Origin: Castor canadensis
Taxonomy: Eukaryota > Chordata > Mammalia > Rodentia > Castoridae
Assembly: GCF_047511655.1 (NCBI RefSeq)
Contig: NC_133402.1
Location: forward strand, 58,904,951-58,968,950
DNA: 64,000 nt
Direction of reading: 5' to 3'
Shown: positions 33,430 to 45,200 of the stretch, in pieces
Layout: every line of letters starts with the position of its first letter
Position numbering within the stretch: the stretch's first letter is position 1
Notes under the pieces: generated by a model
Seen by the model: the letters and a program-made list of their open reading frames with translations, nothing else
The model's database searches: none
Told to the model about the DNA's origin: nothing
Position numbers and translations under genes: made by a program

Positions 33430-34950
33430 TGATAATATGAGTTAAAGTGAAAGAGTGATTACAAGGTATTGCAATTCTGTCATTATATAGGCCCTTGAAA
33501 GTTAGGATTTCTAGTGTAGGAGATAGGAATTTTGATGTATTTAGAAGAGGTTGTGTAAAAAACTGTAGTCCTGAATTTAAATGGGAAGAATCAGTATGAA
33601 CTTGAGATGGCTGGTGGCAGGGTGGGAGAGGGGTGCCACTGAGCATATTTTGAAGAAGTCTAGAAACAATGAGCAATACAGCAGCAATTATCCATCCTGC
33701 ACCAGACAGGCTGTGGTACTGGGATTTCATGTCTAAGAGAAACAAAGGCTTTGGAAGAAAGGGGTTCATCCCATGTTGGCTACAGGAAAAGTAGGAGATG
33801 AATCTGAAATATACTTTCACACCAGACAGCAAAAACGCTACTAGGCTCATGTGAAATGATTCAGAAACCAACATGAAAGGCTTCTACTGAACAAAAATAA
33901 GATACCCAGCTTTACAAGGCATAATGATTACACTTGATTGAAGTGTCACAGTCGCACGATAATTTTTTTAAAAAAACTAATGGGCTGGTTTTGGATTATA
34001 ATAGGGGTCCAAATCACTATTTTAAAAACTGGTAAGAGAAGAACCAAATATTTATCTTATTTCCTATATAAAAATTCCACTGTTGCTTAAGGGCTATAAA
34101 AGTAGTATCGATATGAAAAAAATCCCAATGTATAAATGTATATAAAAGTATTCCAACTAACAAATGAAAAATAAATTATTCAATTAGAATATTACTATTT
34201 GGTGACTCCCAAGAAAATGATGAATCTAGACATTGAGCATAAACACCTGCCAGTATCACAAGACAAGAGAAACCAGACACAGGTGCGTCCTGACAGAGGA
34301 GCACAGCACCACCTGTGGTCTTTTCAAAGGGATGATACTTAAGTTCAACAAAACCTCTGGACCAGGTGCCAATTTTCAGGAAATACAGAGGATAAAGAAA
34401 TGTGTTGAACTACACCAAGAGCAAAATCCAGACTGTGGGAAGTCAAATATTAAAAGTCCTGGGCTATCCATCTGAAAAAAAAAAACTGTAACAAGTGAAA
34501 AACAAGCAAATAAATAATACAGTGGGGAGAATTCTGAACATTAAAACATTCCTTAAAACACTTAACAACTTTTTAATGGACAAGACTAAATAGTAGTATA
34601 CACATGTATGAAAAACTATTAAGAAACATAAGTGTTAGACTAAAGGAGGCTCAGAACAGATAGGCAGGAGATGGCTCACACCAGCACAGGGGTTTATTCA
34701 GGAAGAAATACTGCAGAGGGGAGGATCTAGCCAAAGCCAGAACCCCACTGCCACTAACAAAGCTGAAGTAGATACAGGGGAAGGGTCTGGAGGGAAAGTT
34801 CTGCTGGGTGGGAAAATTTTTCCTGGGTTAACATTTGCTAGGGGAAGCTACCGGAGATAAGTGGTAATTAAGGAGACTGGTTGCTCGCAGCTCAGGACCC
34901 AGATGAGGTGACAGCTCTGACCTGCTAGGTCAGAGTTTGTCATTTCCTTG
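33430..34950. other. Unassigned A/T-rich sequence, probably old LINE remains
   Basis: No coding exon, SINE or simple repeat. Text at about 34210-34470 looks like an ancient transposon-derived segment that I cannot name. Confidence 0.3.
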
Positions 34951-34953
34951 AGG

Positions 34954-35143
34954 CTAGTTAGTAGAGTGGTTACTAGTTAGTAGAGTGGTTACTAGGTAGT
35001 AGAGTGGTTACTAGTTAGTAGAGTGGTTACTAGGTAGTAGAGTGGTTACTAGTTAGTAGAGTGGTTACTAGGTAGTAGAGTGGTTACTAGGTAGTAGAGT
35101 GGTTACTAGTTAGTAGAGTGGTTACTAGGTAGTAGAGTGGTTC
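34954..35143 (+). repeat. 19-bp minisatellite, about 10 copies, two alternating variants
   Basis: Unit 'tagttagtagagtggttac' alternates with 'taggtagtagagtggttac'; about 190 bp in all, nearly perfect. Order of variants (T or G at the fourth base): T,T,G,T,G,T,G,G,T,G. Confidence 0.95.
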
Positions 35144-35216
35144 CAGTAAGCTGCCTGCAAAGTGAGGGATCTGATCCTAACATGGCTTCCCTTTGGTTCA
35201 CCCTAACAATAAGAAG

Positions 35217-35310
35217 CCAAGTGTGGTGGCTTACTTCTATAATCCTAGCTACTTGGGAGGCACAGATCAGAAGGATCATGGTTGGAGGCTAGCCCAGGCA
35301 AAAAGTTCAA
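35217..35310 (+). repeat. SINE left unit, 3'-truncated
   Basis: 'aagtgtggtggcttacttctataatcctagctacttgggagg' through 'agcccaggcaaaaagttc'; no right unit. Confidence 0.75.
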
Positions 35311-35324
35311 TGGATACTTTGGGA

Positions 35325-35765
35325 AAGGGAGAGTGTTGAGATCAAGATGGGGCACATGTAGAGACTTCTGGGATGAATGTCAAAAAAAGTTCCAGTCACC
35401 TGGGTGACCCAAGTAGTAATTACATGACTGTTCCCTTTATGATTCATCAAGCCATACATTTGTTTTGTGGGGTGTTGTGATTCTGTGCTATTTCATCTTA
35501 CAATTTTATAGGGAGGTCCAAAGAACCAATGATTACAGATTATAATAAACAGGAGGTAGTCAAAAAGCAAAATTATAAACTCTCTATTACATAAAACTCC
35601 CTCAAATCAATAAGAAACTAAACTTCAGTGTTTTGACCAGACACTCTAGAGTGAAATATACAAATAGATTTAATTATGTGAAGACAATCAATGTCACATG
35701 TAAGATCATTAAAACTGCCCTGAGATACTATTTTTCATCTCTCTGATAAGCAAAGACTGTAGTCT
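35325..35765. other. Unassigned sequence
   Basis: A/T-rich intergenic DNA; nothing recognised. Confidence 0.35.
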
Positions 35766-35769
35766 AATA

Positions 35770-35960
35770 ATACAGATGTGCCTCAGCTCACAACGGGTTA
35801 CATCCCAAAATATCCACTGCAAGTTGAACACATTGTAAGTTAAGTGTATTTGATATATCTAACCTACCCAAAATCACAGCTTAGCAACACAACACATTGT
35901 AGACTATTGTTTACCCTATGTATGCCAAGCCATTTTAACTTGGGGACCATCTGTACAAGG
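35770..35960 (-). mobile_element. Tigger-type nonautonomous DNA transposon relic
   Basis: 'cagatgtgcctcagctcacaacgggttacatcccaa' and 'ttgtaagttaagtgtatttgatatatctaacctaccc' match a Tigger/MER-type element; an end-like 'cttggggaccatctgta' follows an internal deletion. Confidence 0.6.
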
Positions 35961-36120
35961 TGTTGGAAAAGATGTGAAGAAACAACCATTGTCATGCATT
36001 GCATTTATACTTCTACAGAAAGCACTTAAGCTACCCTTATCAAAATTATAAAGCAGCATAGCCTGAGACCAGAATGACAAATTTACCTGGGTGATCTAGT
36101 CACACATGAGTGAAATGACG

Positions 36121-36190
36121 TATTATATATACATATGTATAGATATATATATATATACATATATATCTATACATATATATATATTTATAT
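36121..36190 (+). repeat. AT-rich palindrome / microsatellite
   Basis: Arms at 36131-36150 and 36159-36178 are near-perfect reverse complements ('tatgtatagatatatat' and its partner), enough to extrude a hairpin. Confidence 0.85.
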
Positions 36191-36640
36191 TCATTGTTGG
36201 TGTTGTCAAAGGATTGAAAACAACCTAGCGACCATCAGTACAGAGTAATTTAATAAGTTCAGAAAGGAATGAACCAGCAAAAATTTTCACAATCTAGTTT
36301 TGTTAGGTTACCAGAGTAGAGTCAATGTATCCTCTTAGGTCATTTGGGCTGATTGGTAGTAGTTAATTTGGCAAGAATTGACACATTTACATGGTTAAGC
36401 TATCACATCAAGAGTCATGGACTATTTCTTCATTTATATAAATATTAGATTGTTTCATTTATGACAAAGTCTTGTGGGGGAGGGGCTGTTTGGCCAGCTA
36501 ATTTCTAGAAATGCTGTCATTTTCATTGGTACCAGGTTGTTCTCTGTCATTTGTTCTTGTTATTGCTGCTGTAGAAAATGATATTAACTTTTAAAGTTCT
36601 CTCTGTAGTTTCCAAGCTTTCTTTTATTTATTTTATCTAT

Positions 36641-36832
36641 TTTTTTTTTTTTTTAGTGGTACTGAGGTTTGAACTCAAAGCTGTGAAGCTGGCGCCACGC
36701 ATGCCTACAGTCCATTTTTCTCTGGTTATGTTTGGAGATGGGGTTTTGCAAACTATCTTCCCCAGCTGACCTCAAACTGCGATCAACCTCCTAAGTAGCC
36801 AGGATTATAAGTGTGGACCATCAGTACCCACC
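36641..36832 (-). repeat. Dimeric B1/ID SINE
   Basis: Poly(T) then 'ggtactgaggtttgaactcaaagc' and the reverse left unit. Confidence 0.8.
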
Positions 36833-36945
36833 TTATTTATTAATTTTTTTAAAACAGGATCTTACTATGTAGCCCAAGCTGTACTGGAACTCCTCCTGCA
36901 TCAGCCTCCTGAGTACTGGAATTACAGATGCCACCAAGCCTGGCT
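36833..36945 (-). repeat. B1-type SINE monomer
   Basis: 'caggatcttactatgtagcccaagctg...gccaccaagcctggctc', abutting the dimer to its left. Confidence 0.8.
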
Positions 36946-37224
36946 CTGTACCCAGCAAATTTGTTGACCTTTTCTATTTATAGGAATCTTTCTCTTGATT
37001 TTGTCGTTTGTATACAGATGACCTACCTGTAGAGATGGTTTGCATACAATACTGTTTCCTTTCCAATGAAACTCATTTCCTTTTTTTTTTAACATTATTG
37101 CTTTGACCAAGACCTCCAATAAGTATTAAAGAATACCCATGAATCATAATCCTCTGATTTGCCCGACTATTATAATTTCAAAATTATTGGTGTGATTATT
37201 TTATTAATATTAATTTCTCATTGT

Positions 37225-37320
37225 ACCACAAGCTTACAAAGTCAGGAGTTATATCTAGTTTTTACCATCCCAGGAAATATCTCAATAAATATTTTTCTTG
37301 AATGAATAAATGAGTGACCT
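37225..37320 (+). repeat. L2 3' end relic
   Basis: 'ctcaataaatatttttcttgaatgaataaatg' is the L2 terminus. Confidence 0.6.
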
Positions 37321-37760
37321 AAGAAAATAAAGAATTGAAAGAAATCAAAATAAGTGAGAGCCTTATTTTTCCCTTGTGTTATAACCTCCCTATTCCAACA
37401 AGCTCATCAGCACTGAGAAGTATATGTATGAGTCAGGGTAACTGGGATGAAAGCATCAAAACATGCACTGCCTAAATTAAACAACAGGGAATTTACTGGA
37501 AGGTGATAGATGAGGGTTTTTGCCATGCAAAAGCTGTAATTATATATAGTAAAACGTATTATCTTGTCTTTTACTGTTTTTATATTTTAAAATGTCATTT
37601 CAAAAGTTTTCTTCAATTCCAGGTTAAAAGGAAATTTAGCTTTGTTTTCTTCAGGTATTTCGTGCTTCACACATCTCTCATCTACTTGGAGTTTATTTTG
37701 GTACATAAAGAATAAACCCAACTTTATTTCTTCCCACCTGGATAAGCAGATATCCAACCC

Positions 37761-37990
37761 TTTTTTTTTTTTTTTTTTTTTTGGTGGGGGGTTGCAGGGA
37801 GGACTGCAGTTTGAACTCAGGCACTCTACCTCTTGAGCCACACCTCCAGCCCATTTTGCTGTGGTTATTTTGGAGGGGGGGGGTCTCACTATTTACCAGG
37901 CTGGCCTTGAACCTGGATCCTCCTGATCTCAGCCTCCCAAGTAGCCAGGATTACAGGAAAGAGCCAGGATTACAGGCTCAACCCTCACCA
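37761..37990 (-). repeat. Dimeric B1/ID SINE
   Basis: Long poly(T), reverse right and left units, with 'ccaggattacagg' duplicated near its end. Confidence 0.85.
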
Positions 37991-37999
37991 CAATTTCTG

Positions 38000-39130
38000 G
38001 TTTTTCTGCTCCTTTCGTTTGTCCATTCACGTACGACATTCACTTTGTTTTAAGCATAGAAGCTTTGTAGTATATTTTGAAATCTGATATAGCCGGTATG
38101 CCATCATTGCTCACTTTTGGGATTTTTCCTGTCTCTTCCAATTGTTCATATGAATACTAAAATCAACTGTCTAGCTTCAGGAGAACAAATGAAAAAAAAA
38201 AAAAACCCACACATTAGTATTTTGACTGGGATCATGTTAAATTTGTATATTGAGGACTGATCTTATAATGTTGAATATATCCAAGAATAAAAGATGCTTT
38301 TCCATAAAGCTTACTTTTGTATTTTCAGGTTATTCTATTAACTTTTGCACACCTTATTAACTATCACTGGTAATTGGGTGAAAACTACTGATTTGTACAT
38401 TTTATGTCTTACCATGTTTCTGAGGCATTGTCATTTTGGTTTCACCTTTGAGCTTCTTGTGTCTTCTACCTGAACTGCCAGCCATCTGTCTGTGGATGTC
38501 TCTTCATGATTCTCATCCCCCACACACACACACACACATACACACACACACTGTATTTTGTCTAATTTGCTTTTTCCAAAACAATGTTAAATATCCTTGT
38601 CTTATAACTTGGCTTTGACAAGTACTTCCAGTTTTCCCATTAAGCAAGATGCTAGCTTTTTGGTGTTTTCCTTTTCTGTTTGCTTGCTTGTTTTCACAGA
38701 ATCAGAAAATGGGTGTTGAATTTTGTCAGAGGCCTTTTTATCATCCACGGATATCATCATGATGTGTGTGCTGAGATCTGTTAATACGTCCATTATATGG
38801 ACAGACTTCCAATACTGAACCACCTTTGTATTAGTTGGTCACTCCAGATCATCTTAAAATGTATTATAGATTACTCCTATTCACAGGCGTGATTCATTTG
38901 GGTTCTTCTCTTTTGCAGAGCTTGCGTCAATGTTATACTTGCTTCACAAAAAGAAACTTTAAACTTTCCTTCATTTTCAATATTTTGGAACAGCTTACTT
39001 AAATTAGGGAAGTTTGGTAACTTCCTCGTAAAACTTCCTGGACCAGGCCCTTTTTTATGGGGGGTAATTCTGTGATAGCTTTCTCTATGCTTCCTATGGG
39101 AATTTGTTTAAACTCTTCATTTCTACAAAG
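38000..39130 (-). mobile_element. L1 ORF2 fragment, old
   Basis: Reverse L1 text: 'gaagctttgtagtatattttgaaatctg', 'gggtgttgaattttgtcagaggcctttttatcatcc', 'aacttcctggaccaggccc'. Strongly decayed, with a CA repeat (38520-38551) inside. Confidence 0.75.
38520..38551 (+). repeat. (CA)n microsatellite
   Basis: About 32 bp with one 'ta' interruption. Confidence 0.9.
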
Positions 39131-40235
39131 GTGAACGTAGGGATCAGGCTCTGCCCTGCTCCAAAGTCACTTCATAATGTATAGAACAGTAGCTTTCAGG
39201 CTGTGAAGGCCATTTTTTTAGCCATAAATAGCAATTTGCTCAATTTTGGGTACACATGCTAAGGCAGGATGACTCTACATCTTGTTTGTTCAAGTAAACA
39301 ACTACTGGTGAAGCACAAGCCAGAAAGCACAGACTAGTAAATAACTTCTTTAGGCAAATAAAATATTACCACCCACAAACTTATTTAATAAACTCGGAAC
39401 ACATGAACACACATGCATATGAAAACCATGAGAAAAACAATGCCGCTGAGTTTATTGAACACAGCAATGAATCATGCAACCTCCTCACTTGGATCGTGTA
39501 AAGCACCTAACCCGGACATGGCAGCACCTACCAGCCCATCCTCAGATCATCTGGTGCATGCATCACCCACTGTCAACAGACTCCTGACTGTTCTGTGGGG
39601 TTTCAACTCTGCACAGTCCCGATTGACACAACCCATCTGGACCCAGTAAGCCTGGAGCCAGTTCTGTGCTTTAATACCCCTGGCTGCAATAGCTCTGTGA
39701 CAGGGTTCATTGTTAACCCTACCTAATCAGGGGCAGTGACACTCTTTGCATCTGTATCAGCTCTGCTCTTGCCTTCAGTAAGGCCCCTTTGAACCCATAG
39801 TCATTCTGTAATCCACATGTCATGGTGTGAAATATAATCTGTGATCTGCTAGCTAAATTAGCAATTAAGGTTGGAATAAAAGAACCTATGATTGCCAGTG
39901 ACCCTGGCTATCAAATAAAATCAGTAGTACTTGGTGAATTAAAGTCAATGAAACTGACGGAGCTTGTGAATTTATTGTTATTCACTAAATTCTCACATTG
40001 TGGAAAGACACAAGCATGGTCATCTATGTTTCTAACATGATTTGCTCATGACAGTGAGTATCAGTGAATTCTGTTTTTCTAGGAATTTAACCATCTATTT
40101 GTCAAATTTATACCAATTCACATAGAATAATTATCTGAATAGTTTTCAGCATTCTTCCCTGTCATTTATTTTTTGTATTTCCATTTATTTTCTTTCTTGA
40201 CTGGATAAGATAGAAGATTACTTTTTTTTTTCTTT
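39130..40235. other. Unassigned intergenic sequence
   Basis: No gene or clear repeat. Confidence 0.4.
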
Positions 40236-40239
40236 TTTT

Positions 40240-40312
40240 AGAACATGTAATCATGAAGGTCTGCCTCAGTCCGGGTGCTGGGACTACAGGCACACAGCAC
40301 CAGGGCCAGCTT
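40240..40312 (-). repeat. B1-type SINE fragment
   Basis: 'gcctcagtccgggtgctgggactacaggcacacagc' after a T-run. Confidence 0.6.
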
Positions 40313-40314
40313 CT

Positions 40315-41220
40315 TGTATTTGATTTATATCTAACTACTTTTACTTTTAAGAATTTCTAAGGGAATCTAAAATTCCCAAAGCATTTAGCATGTAATAAAT
40401 TATATGTATTCCTTTTCCTGTTAAAATTTTTTTCCTGGGGGAAAAAACCCTAAATATCAGAATTTATGGAATTCATTTAAATCAGTGACTGGTAGAAATT
40501 CATAGCTTTACATATTGTATATGCATAAGGATAAACATGTTAAATACTTGACTAAAAAAAGGGAAAATGGAAGGGAATAAGGCAAAAGCCCCAAAATTTG
40601 AGACCTTTATCAAGTCAAATGCTGACAAGATGGAAGCCTATGCTACATTATTCTCACTTGGCTCCTGGATTTGGACTGCAGTGGAATAATGAGATCCTAG
40701 AACAACCTTTCGATCTATGACTCATGACCCAAAGTCCAAGGTGGCAATCTCCTTAGGTGTCCAAGGCATTTTAACCAGAGACAACACTGAGGTGTAGTTT
40801 TTCCATATGGTTTTCCAATGCACTGTGCAGCCCAAGGGGCAGCATTTGTGCACCTTGATCCTTGTTGGTAATTAATACTAAACTGCACTGTGCCAAAAGA
40901 AACCTGTATAGTCACTATAGTTACATAAAAATTGAAGCTACAGCTAAAATATAATATGCAAGGGTCAGTAAGGGTATTAATTTTTAGCAATTAAGTATAA
41001 GATTTTATGTTTAACCAATGTTTAGTATTTACAACAACTTATTTCCTGAAATTTTATGTATCATCTTCAATTTCAATTTCAATTTGACAGACATTATGAG
41101 CTGATCAGGGAAAAAAATTATGAAAAATTTAAATGAAAAGAACACATACATGATTATATACACAATGATTTAACTTTGTAACACAAAGCATAAATATGCC
41201 ATTTTTTATACATCAAAAGT
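40315..41220. other. Unassigned A/T-rich sequence downstream of DBR1
   Basis: May include distal DBR1 3' UTR; no other feature recognised. Confidence 0.35.
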
Positions 41221-41221
41221 T

Positions 41222-41345
41222 TACAGTAACTCCTTGAAGGTAAAAATCCCTGTCTCATCCATCTTCATAGTCCCATTTTACAGAAGAGTGTTTGACACAA
41301 AGTACATGTGCAGTAAGTGCTGAAAATGCATTGAACTGAATGTGT
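41222..41345 (+). repeat. L2 3' end relic
   Basis: 'ctccttgaaggtaaaaatccctgtctc' to 'gcagtaagtgctgaaaatgcattgaactgaatg', antisense to DBR1 and probably in or near its 3' UTR. Confidence 0.6.
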
Positions 41346-41384
41346 CTTCAAAAACAAGGTAATCAATCAAATAATGTATGAAAT

Positions 41385-41390
41385 TTTAAT
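41385..41390 (-). terminator. Possible DBR1 poly(A) signal ATTAAA
   Basis: The minus strand reads ATTAAA about 170 bp past the DBR1 stop. It is a common variant signal, but others may be used further downstream; assigned by position only. Confidence 0.3.
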
Positions 41391-41558
41391 GCTTGTATCT
41401 GAAACGTACAAAAGCCGAAAGACAAATTGATATCCAAGTATAATTCTCTTATGTAGCTTCATTATTACAAAGTCAAGTCTTGAATCAAAAATCCAGCTTT
41501 AAAAATAGGTTCTCGAAAATTATGTATCCTCATATAATACTAAGGCAAGTAAACTGTC

Positions 41559-42249
41559 TTATGTTTCCTCCTCCTCCTCATTTTCTGCAGCATAGATGGC
41601 TTGATTCCTCCTCTTAATTTTCTTTCTCTGTTCAGGTTCATGTTCATTACTCAACCTCTTCAACGGCCCCTCAGTTAAGTCTTTCCCATCCCCTAATTCC
41701 ACAACTTCACCAAGTTTTTCTTCTCTACCAACTGGTGAACTTGATATATCATCAGAAGACACAATCATGGAACCTGGCAAGATTCTGACATCAGAAAAGC
41801 TTGTTGAAAAGTCAGAAGCTTGATCGGAAGAAGGTTCTACAGACGGGGTATTCACGTCACTGTGCATACTTACAAGATTATCTTCCTCCTCCTCATCTAA
41901 CATTATTTCATCTGGGTTAATAGAGGACAGGGCAGATGTGTCTGTGTTATACTCACTCTGGTCTTCTCCAGAGTCATTACTCTCCACATCATCCTCCTCT
42001 TCAGACTCACCACACAGGTGGTGTTCTTCCTTGGCCTTCTGAAGCCGGACATTAATGTCTGTGATGCCAAGTTGGGCACAAAATTCAGTAGTTTGAGGAT
42101 TGATCCTATGAAGCAGCTGCACTTGTGCCTGTGGCTTGCTAGGGTCATAACAAGCAGCTGTTACACTGAAGTTATAAGGAACTTTGAGGTCATGATTCAT
42201 TTGTTCCATTACTTCCTTCATGGCTTCTTCTGTTGCACTATAATCCCAC
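41559..42249 (-). CDS. DBR1: DBR1 last coding exon
   Basis: Acceptor tttatag|g; starts [20 protein letters not shown]. Holds the conserved [13 protein letters not shown], the acidic stretch, the basic NLS-like cluster and a stop (taa) after EEEEET. The end is Glu-rich (repeated gag/gaa codons) where I recall an Asp-rich end in human. The 3' UTR continues to lower coordinates. Confidence 0.96.
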
Positions 42250-45200
42250 CTATAAAAGTCAGATCCATCAGCTTTTACATTTTATCAGCCTCAAACAATA
42301 AATGATGAAACCTAACTATGAACTCCAGGTGAAAATGTAAGCATGAAAAATAAACCATCTGTCAAAAATTCCATATTGGTAAAATTACAGTTAACAAGGA
42401 CCCCTTGGGGTAGCTCACACCACAAAACAAGTATCATCACTTTAATGTGTGAAGCAAATCTTCAGCATATTATAGGTTTATGCACACATATTCATTCAAA
42501 CTTATTTGGGTCAATGCTTGACAGACCGTTTTCTTGCCTCCCTTGAACGGAAAACCTGTATTTTCTTGACAGTAACAGTCAATCCTCACTTGTTCTGAAA
42601 CTTAACCAGTAATAACTTCTTTGATTAAAAGCAAGGGTAGGAAGCTGGGTGCCAGTGGCTTGTGCCTATAATCTTAGCTACATGGAAGGCTGAGATTGGG
42701 AGGATCAAGGTTTGAGGCTAGCCCAGGCAAATAGTTCAAGAGATCCTATCTCCAAAATAGCCAGAGCAAAATGGACTGGAGGCGTGGCTCAAGCAGTTGA
42801 GCACCTGCTTGCAAGTGTGAAGCCAAGTTCAAACCCACCAAAAAAACCAAAACAAAGGCATTGTCACATGGCCAGTGCCCACTGAGGGTGGGGTCTGCAC
42901 CCACCCAGTTACCCAGCAGCCCCTAGTTGGAGATGCCAGGCAATTATGACTGACAGGGTTATGTCAGGTCACTGAGCAGGCACTTGTAAGGAGTTTGCCA
43001 AATGCCCATATCCCAGGAAATAAGTCACCTTGCCCCCTCCTCCTTTCTATACAGCAAACAAACTCCTTGGGAACACCAAAACTAAATAAAACAAACGAAG
43101 GTGAGAGAGACCAAATTGTACATGCAATGGAGAAGGCAAGTCCTAAAGAAGTCAGACTTACCTTGTATGCAGGCCATTATTTTCAGGCATGTTCCATAGG
43201 CTCCCAGTGACATTAATAAGGTCATTAGTAGCCTGGAGAACAGCAAGCCATTCGATGTCATACTCCAAGTAATCAGGAGCACCGGGATCATGTTGTATTT
43301 CTAATACCTATGAAAGAAATTACAATTTTGGGTAATACATGTATTTTCAATAGTCTACACATTTTATTATAACTTAAGATAATTAAAAAGGAATTTAAAC
43401 CTAACTTAAGTAATTTAACCTTAAATTAACTTAATTTTAAAACATTAACGTAGCTTAAATATCCCCAAAGAATTCTCAGAACACATAAATTACAAAGAGC
43501 ATAAATAAATTCTGAAAGGAAAATTAAAAATACTTCTTTAATCACTGGAAGAATAAAACCATATTGCAAAATTATTTTGCTCTCTTTTTACCTGAAGAAA
43601 GTCTCTATGTGGTAAGCATTTGTCCAAGGCTAAAAATCTGGTTGCTTTGGCTGTCTGTCCTGTATCCGTGTCCTAGGCAATATGAATGATGAGTTAAGAA
43701 ATAATGTTAAGATATCACAGGTAAGGCATGCACTGAATAGGACAGGAATGACCTTTATCACATACACTCCTAAGTTATGTGTCAAAAGAATGACTTGCTT
43801 TTTAAAAAAGTAATTTATATTCACTTATGCCAACAGTAAGCCAGGCACTTAACCTCTCTGGGCTTCAATTTCCTTCCAAAGTTCAAAGCAAAAACTGTTA
43901 ATGATGATGTTGAATGAAAGCATAGAACACATAAATCAAAGAGTATAATACAAGTGTAAAAGATAACTGAAGAGCCTGAAGTAAATCGGCACAACTAAAC
44001 TATACAATTTTTAGAAGAAATGATAGAAGAAAATCTTTGTAACCTTGGGTCAGGCAAAGGTTTATTAGATACAACACCAAAAGAAGACAATGAAAAAATA
44101 ACAGGTGCAAAAAAGTAAATGTGATATACCCATAAAATACTAAGCACTAAAAACAAATGAAATATGGACACATGGACCAATAGAGATGATCTAAAACTGA
44201 GTGGTGTGGACTGGGGCATGCCTCAAGCAGTAGAGAGCTTGCCCAGCAAGCACAAGGCACTAAAAAAAACAAAAAAACACCAACAAAAAGACTGGATTAC
44301 ATATATTTGCACAACTCTGAAAATTTACTTAAAATCACTGAATTATACATTTGAAATGTGTTAATTTTCTGATATGTAAATTATACCACAATAAACCTAT
44401 TTTTTTCAGAAGTAAATGACAAAAAATAGGCAGAAACCACAAACATGAAGTCATACCAGAAATAGCACAAAAGTGACACACTGAAAATAGTCATACTGTT
44501 GTGTGTAGGAAAATAAAATAAGACAAAGAAGCAAGTAAGGTATGTCCAGCCGAGGACCAAGCGTCAATGTGTGCTGGGGAAGTGCTAAGAAAGGTGGGAG
44601 GCACAGAGATCATGGGTAGATCTTGGCAGCAAACCACTTCTGAGAAAAGTGACCTTTGGTGCAGGTGAAAGGGCTCAAACAATGCACTGGCAAAGTCAGA
44701 GGTTGAGAAGCCAGCAAAAAGGGACCATGCAGATGCACGTCCCTGAGGCTGACAACAGGAGATGGCACTGGGAGAACGCAGCAATGAGAGGCTTGGAAAA
44801 AATCCAAGTGCCCTAACTTCTCGATGTGGAAAAGGTGACTGATGCATACAGCTGCCTTAGACTTAGACTGATGCATACAGGTGCGGCATAGCCCAAAGGA
44901 AAGTAAAGGAGTAACCTCTGCCCTTCTCCCAGTGAAACTCAGGAGAAGACTAAGTCCAGAATAGAAAGAGCCTCAGGAATATTTTCAGACAAAACTTTCA
45001 GGATTATTGTTAAAGTGTACCTCTAACACAAAAAAGTGTTTGGTCAAGTAACTCTCAATGAGATGTGTAACATCACATTCCACACTTGAGAAAGGTGAGA
45101 AAGGCAGTGCCCATTAGTGCATTAAAGACTCTTGGGAATTCTATAGAAGACTGTGAGAAGAAATTGTCATCTGTTAACCCAGCATTTTCTAAATGTTTTT

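Noticed and set aside
34954-35143. CRISPR-like regular repeats
   Set aside because: Contiguous 19-bp tandem units without spacers in a mammalian genome; a minisatellite.
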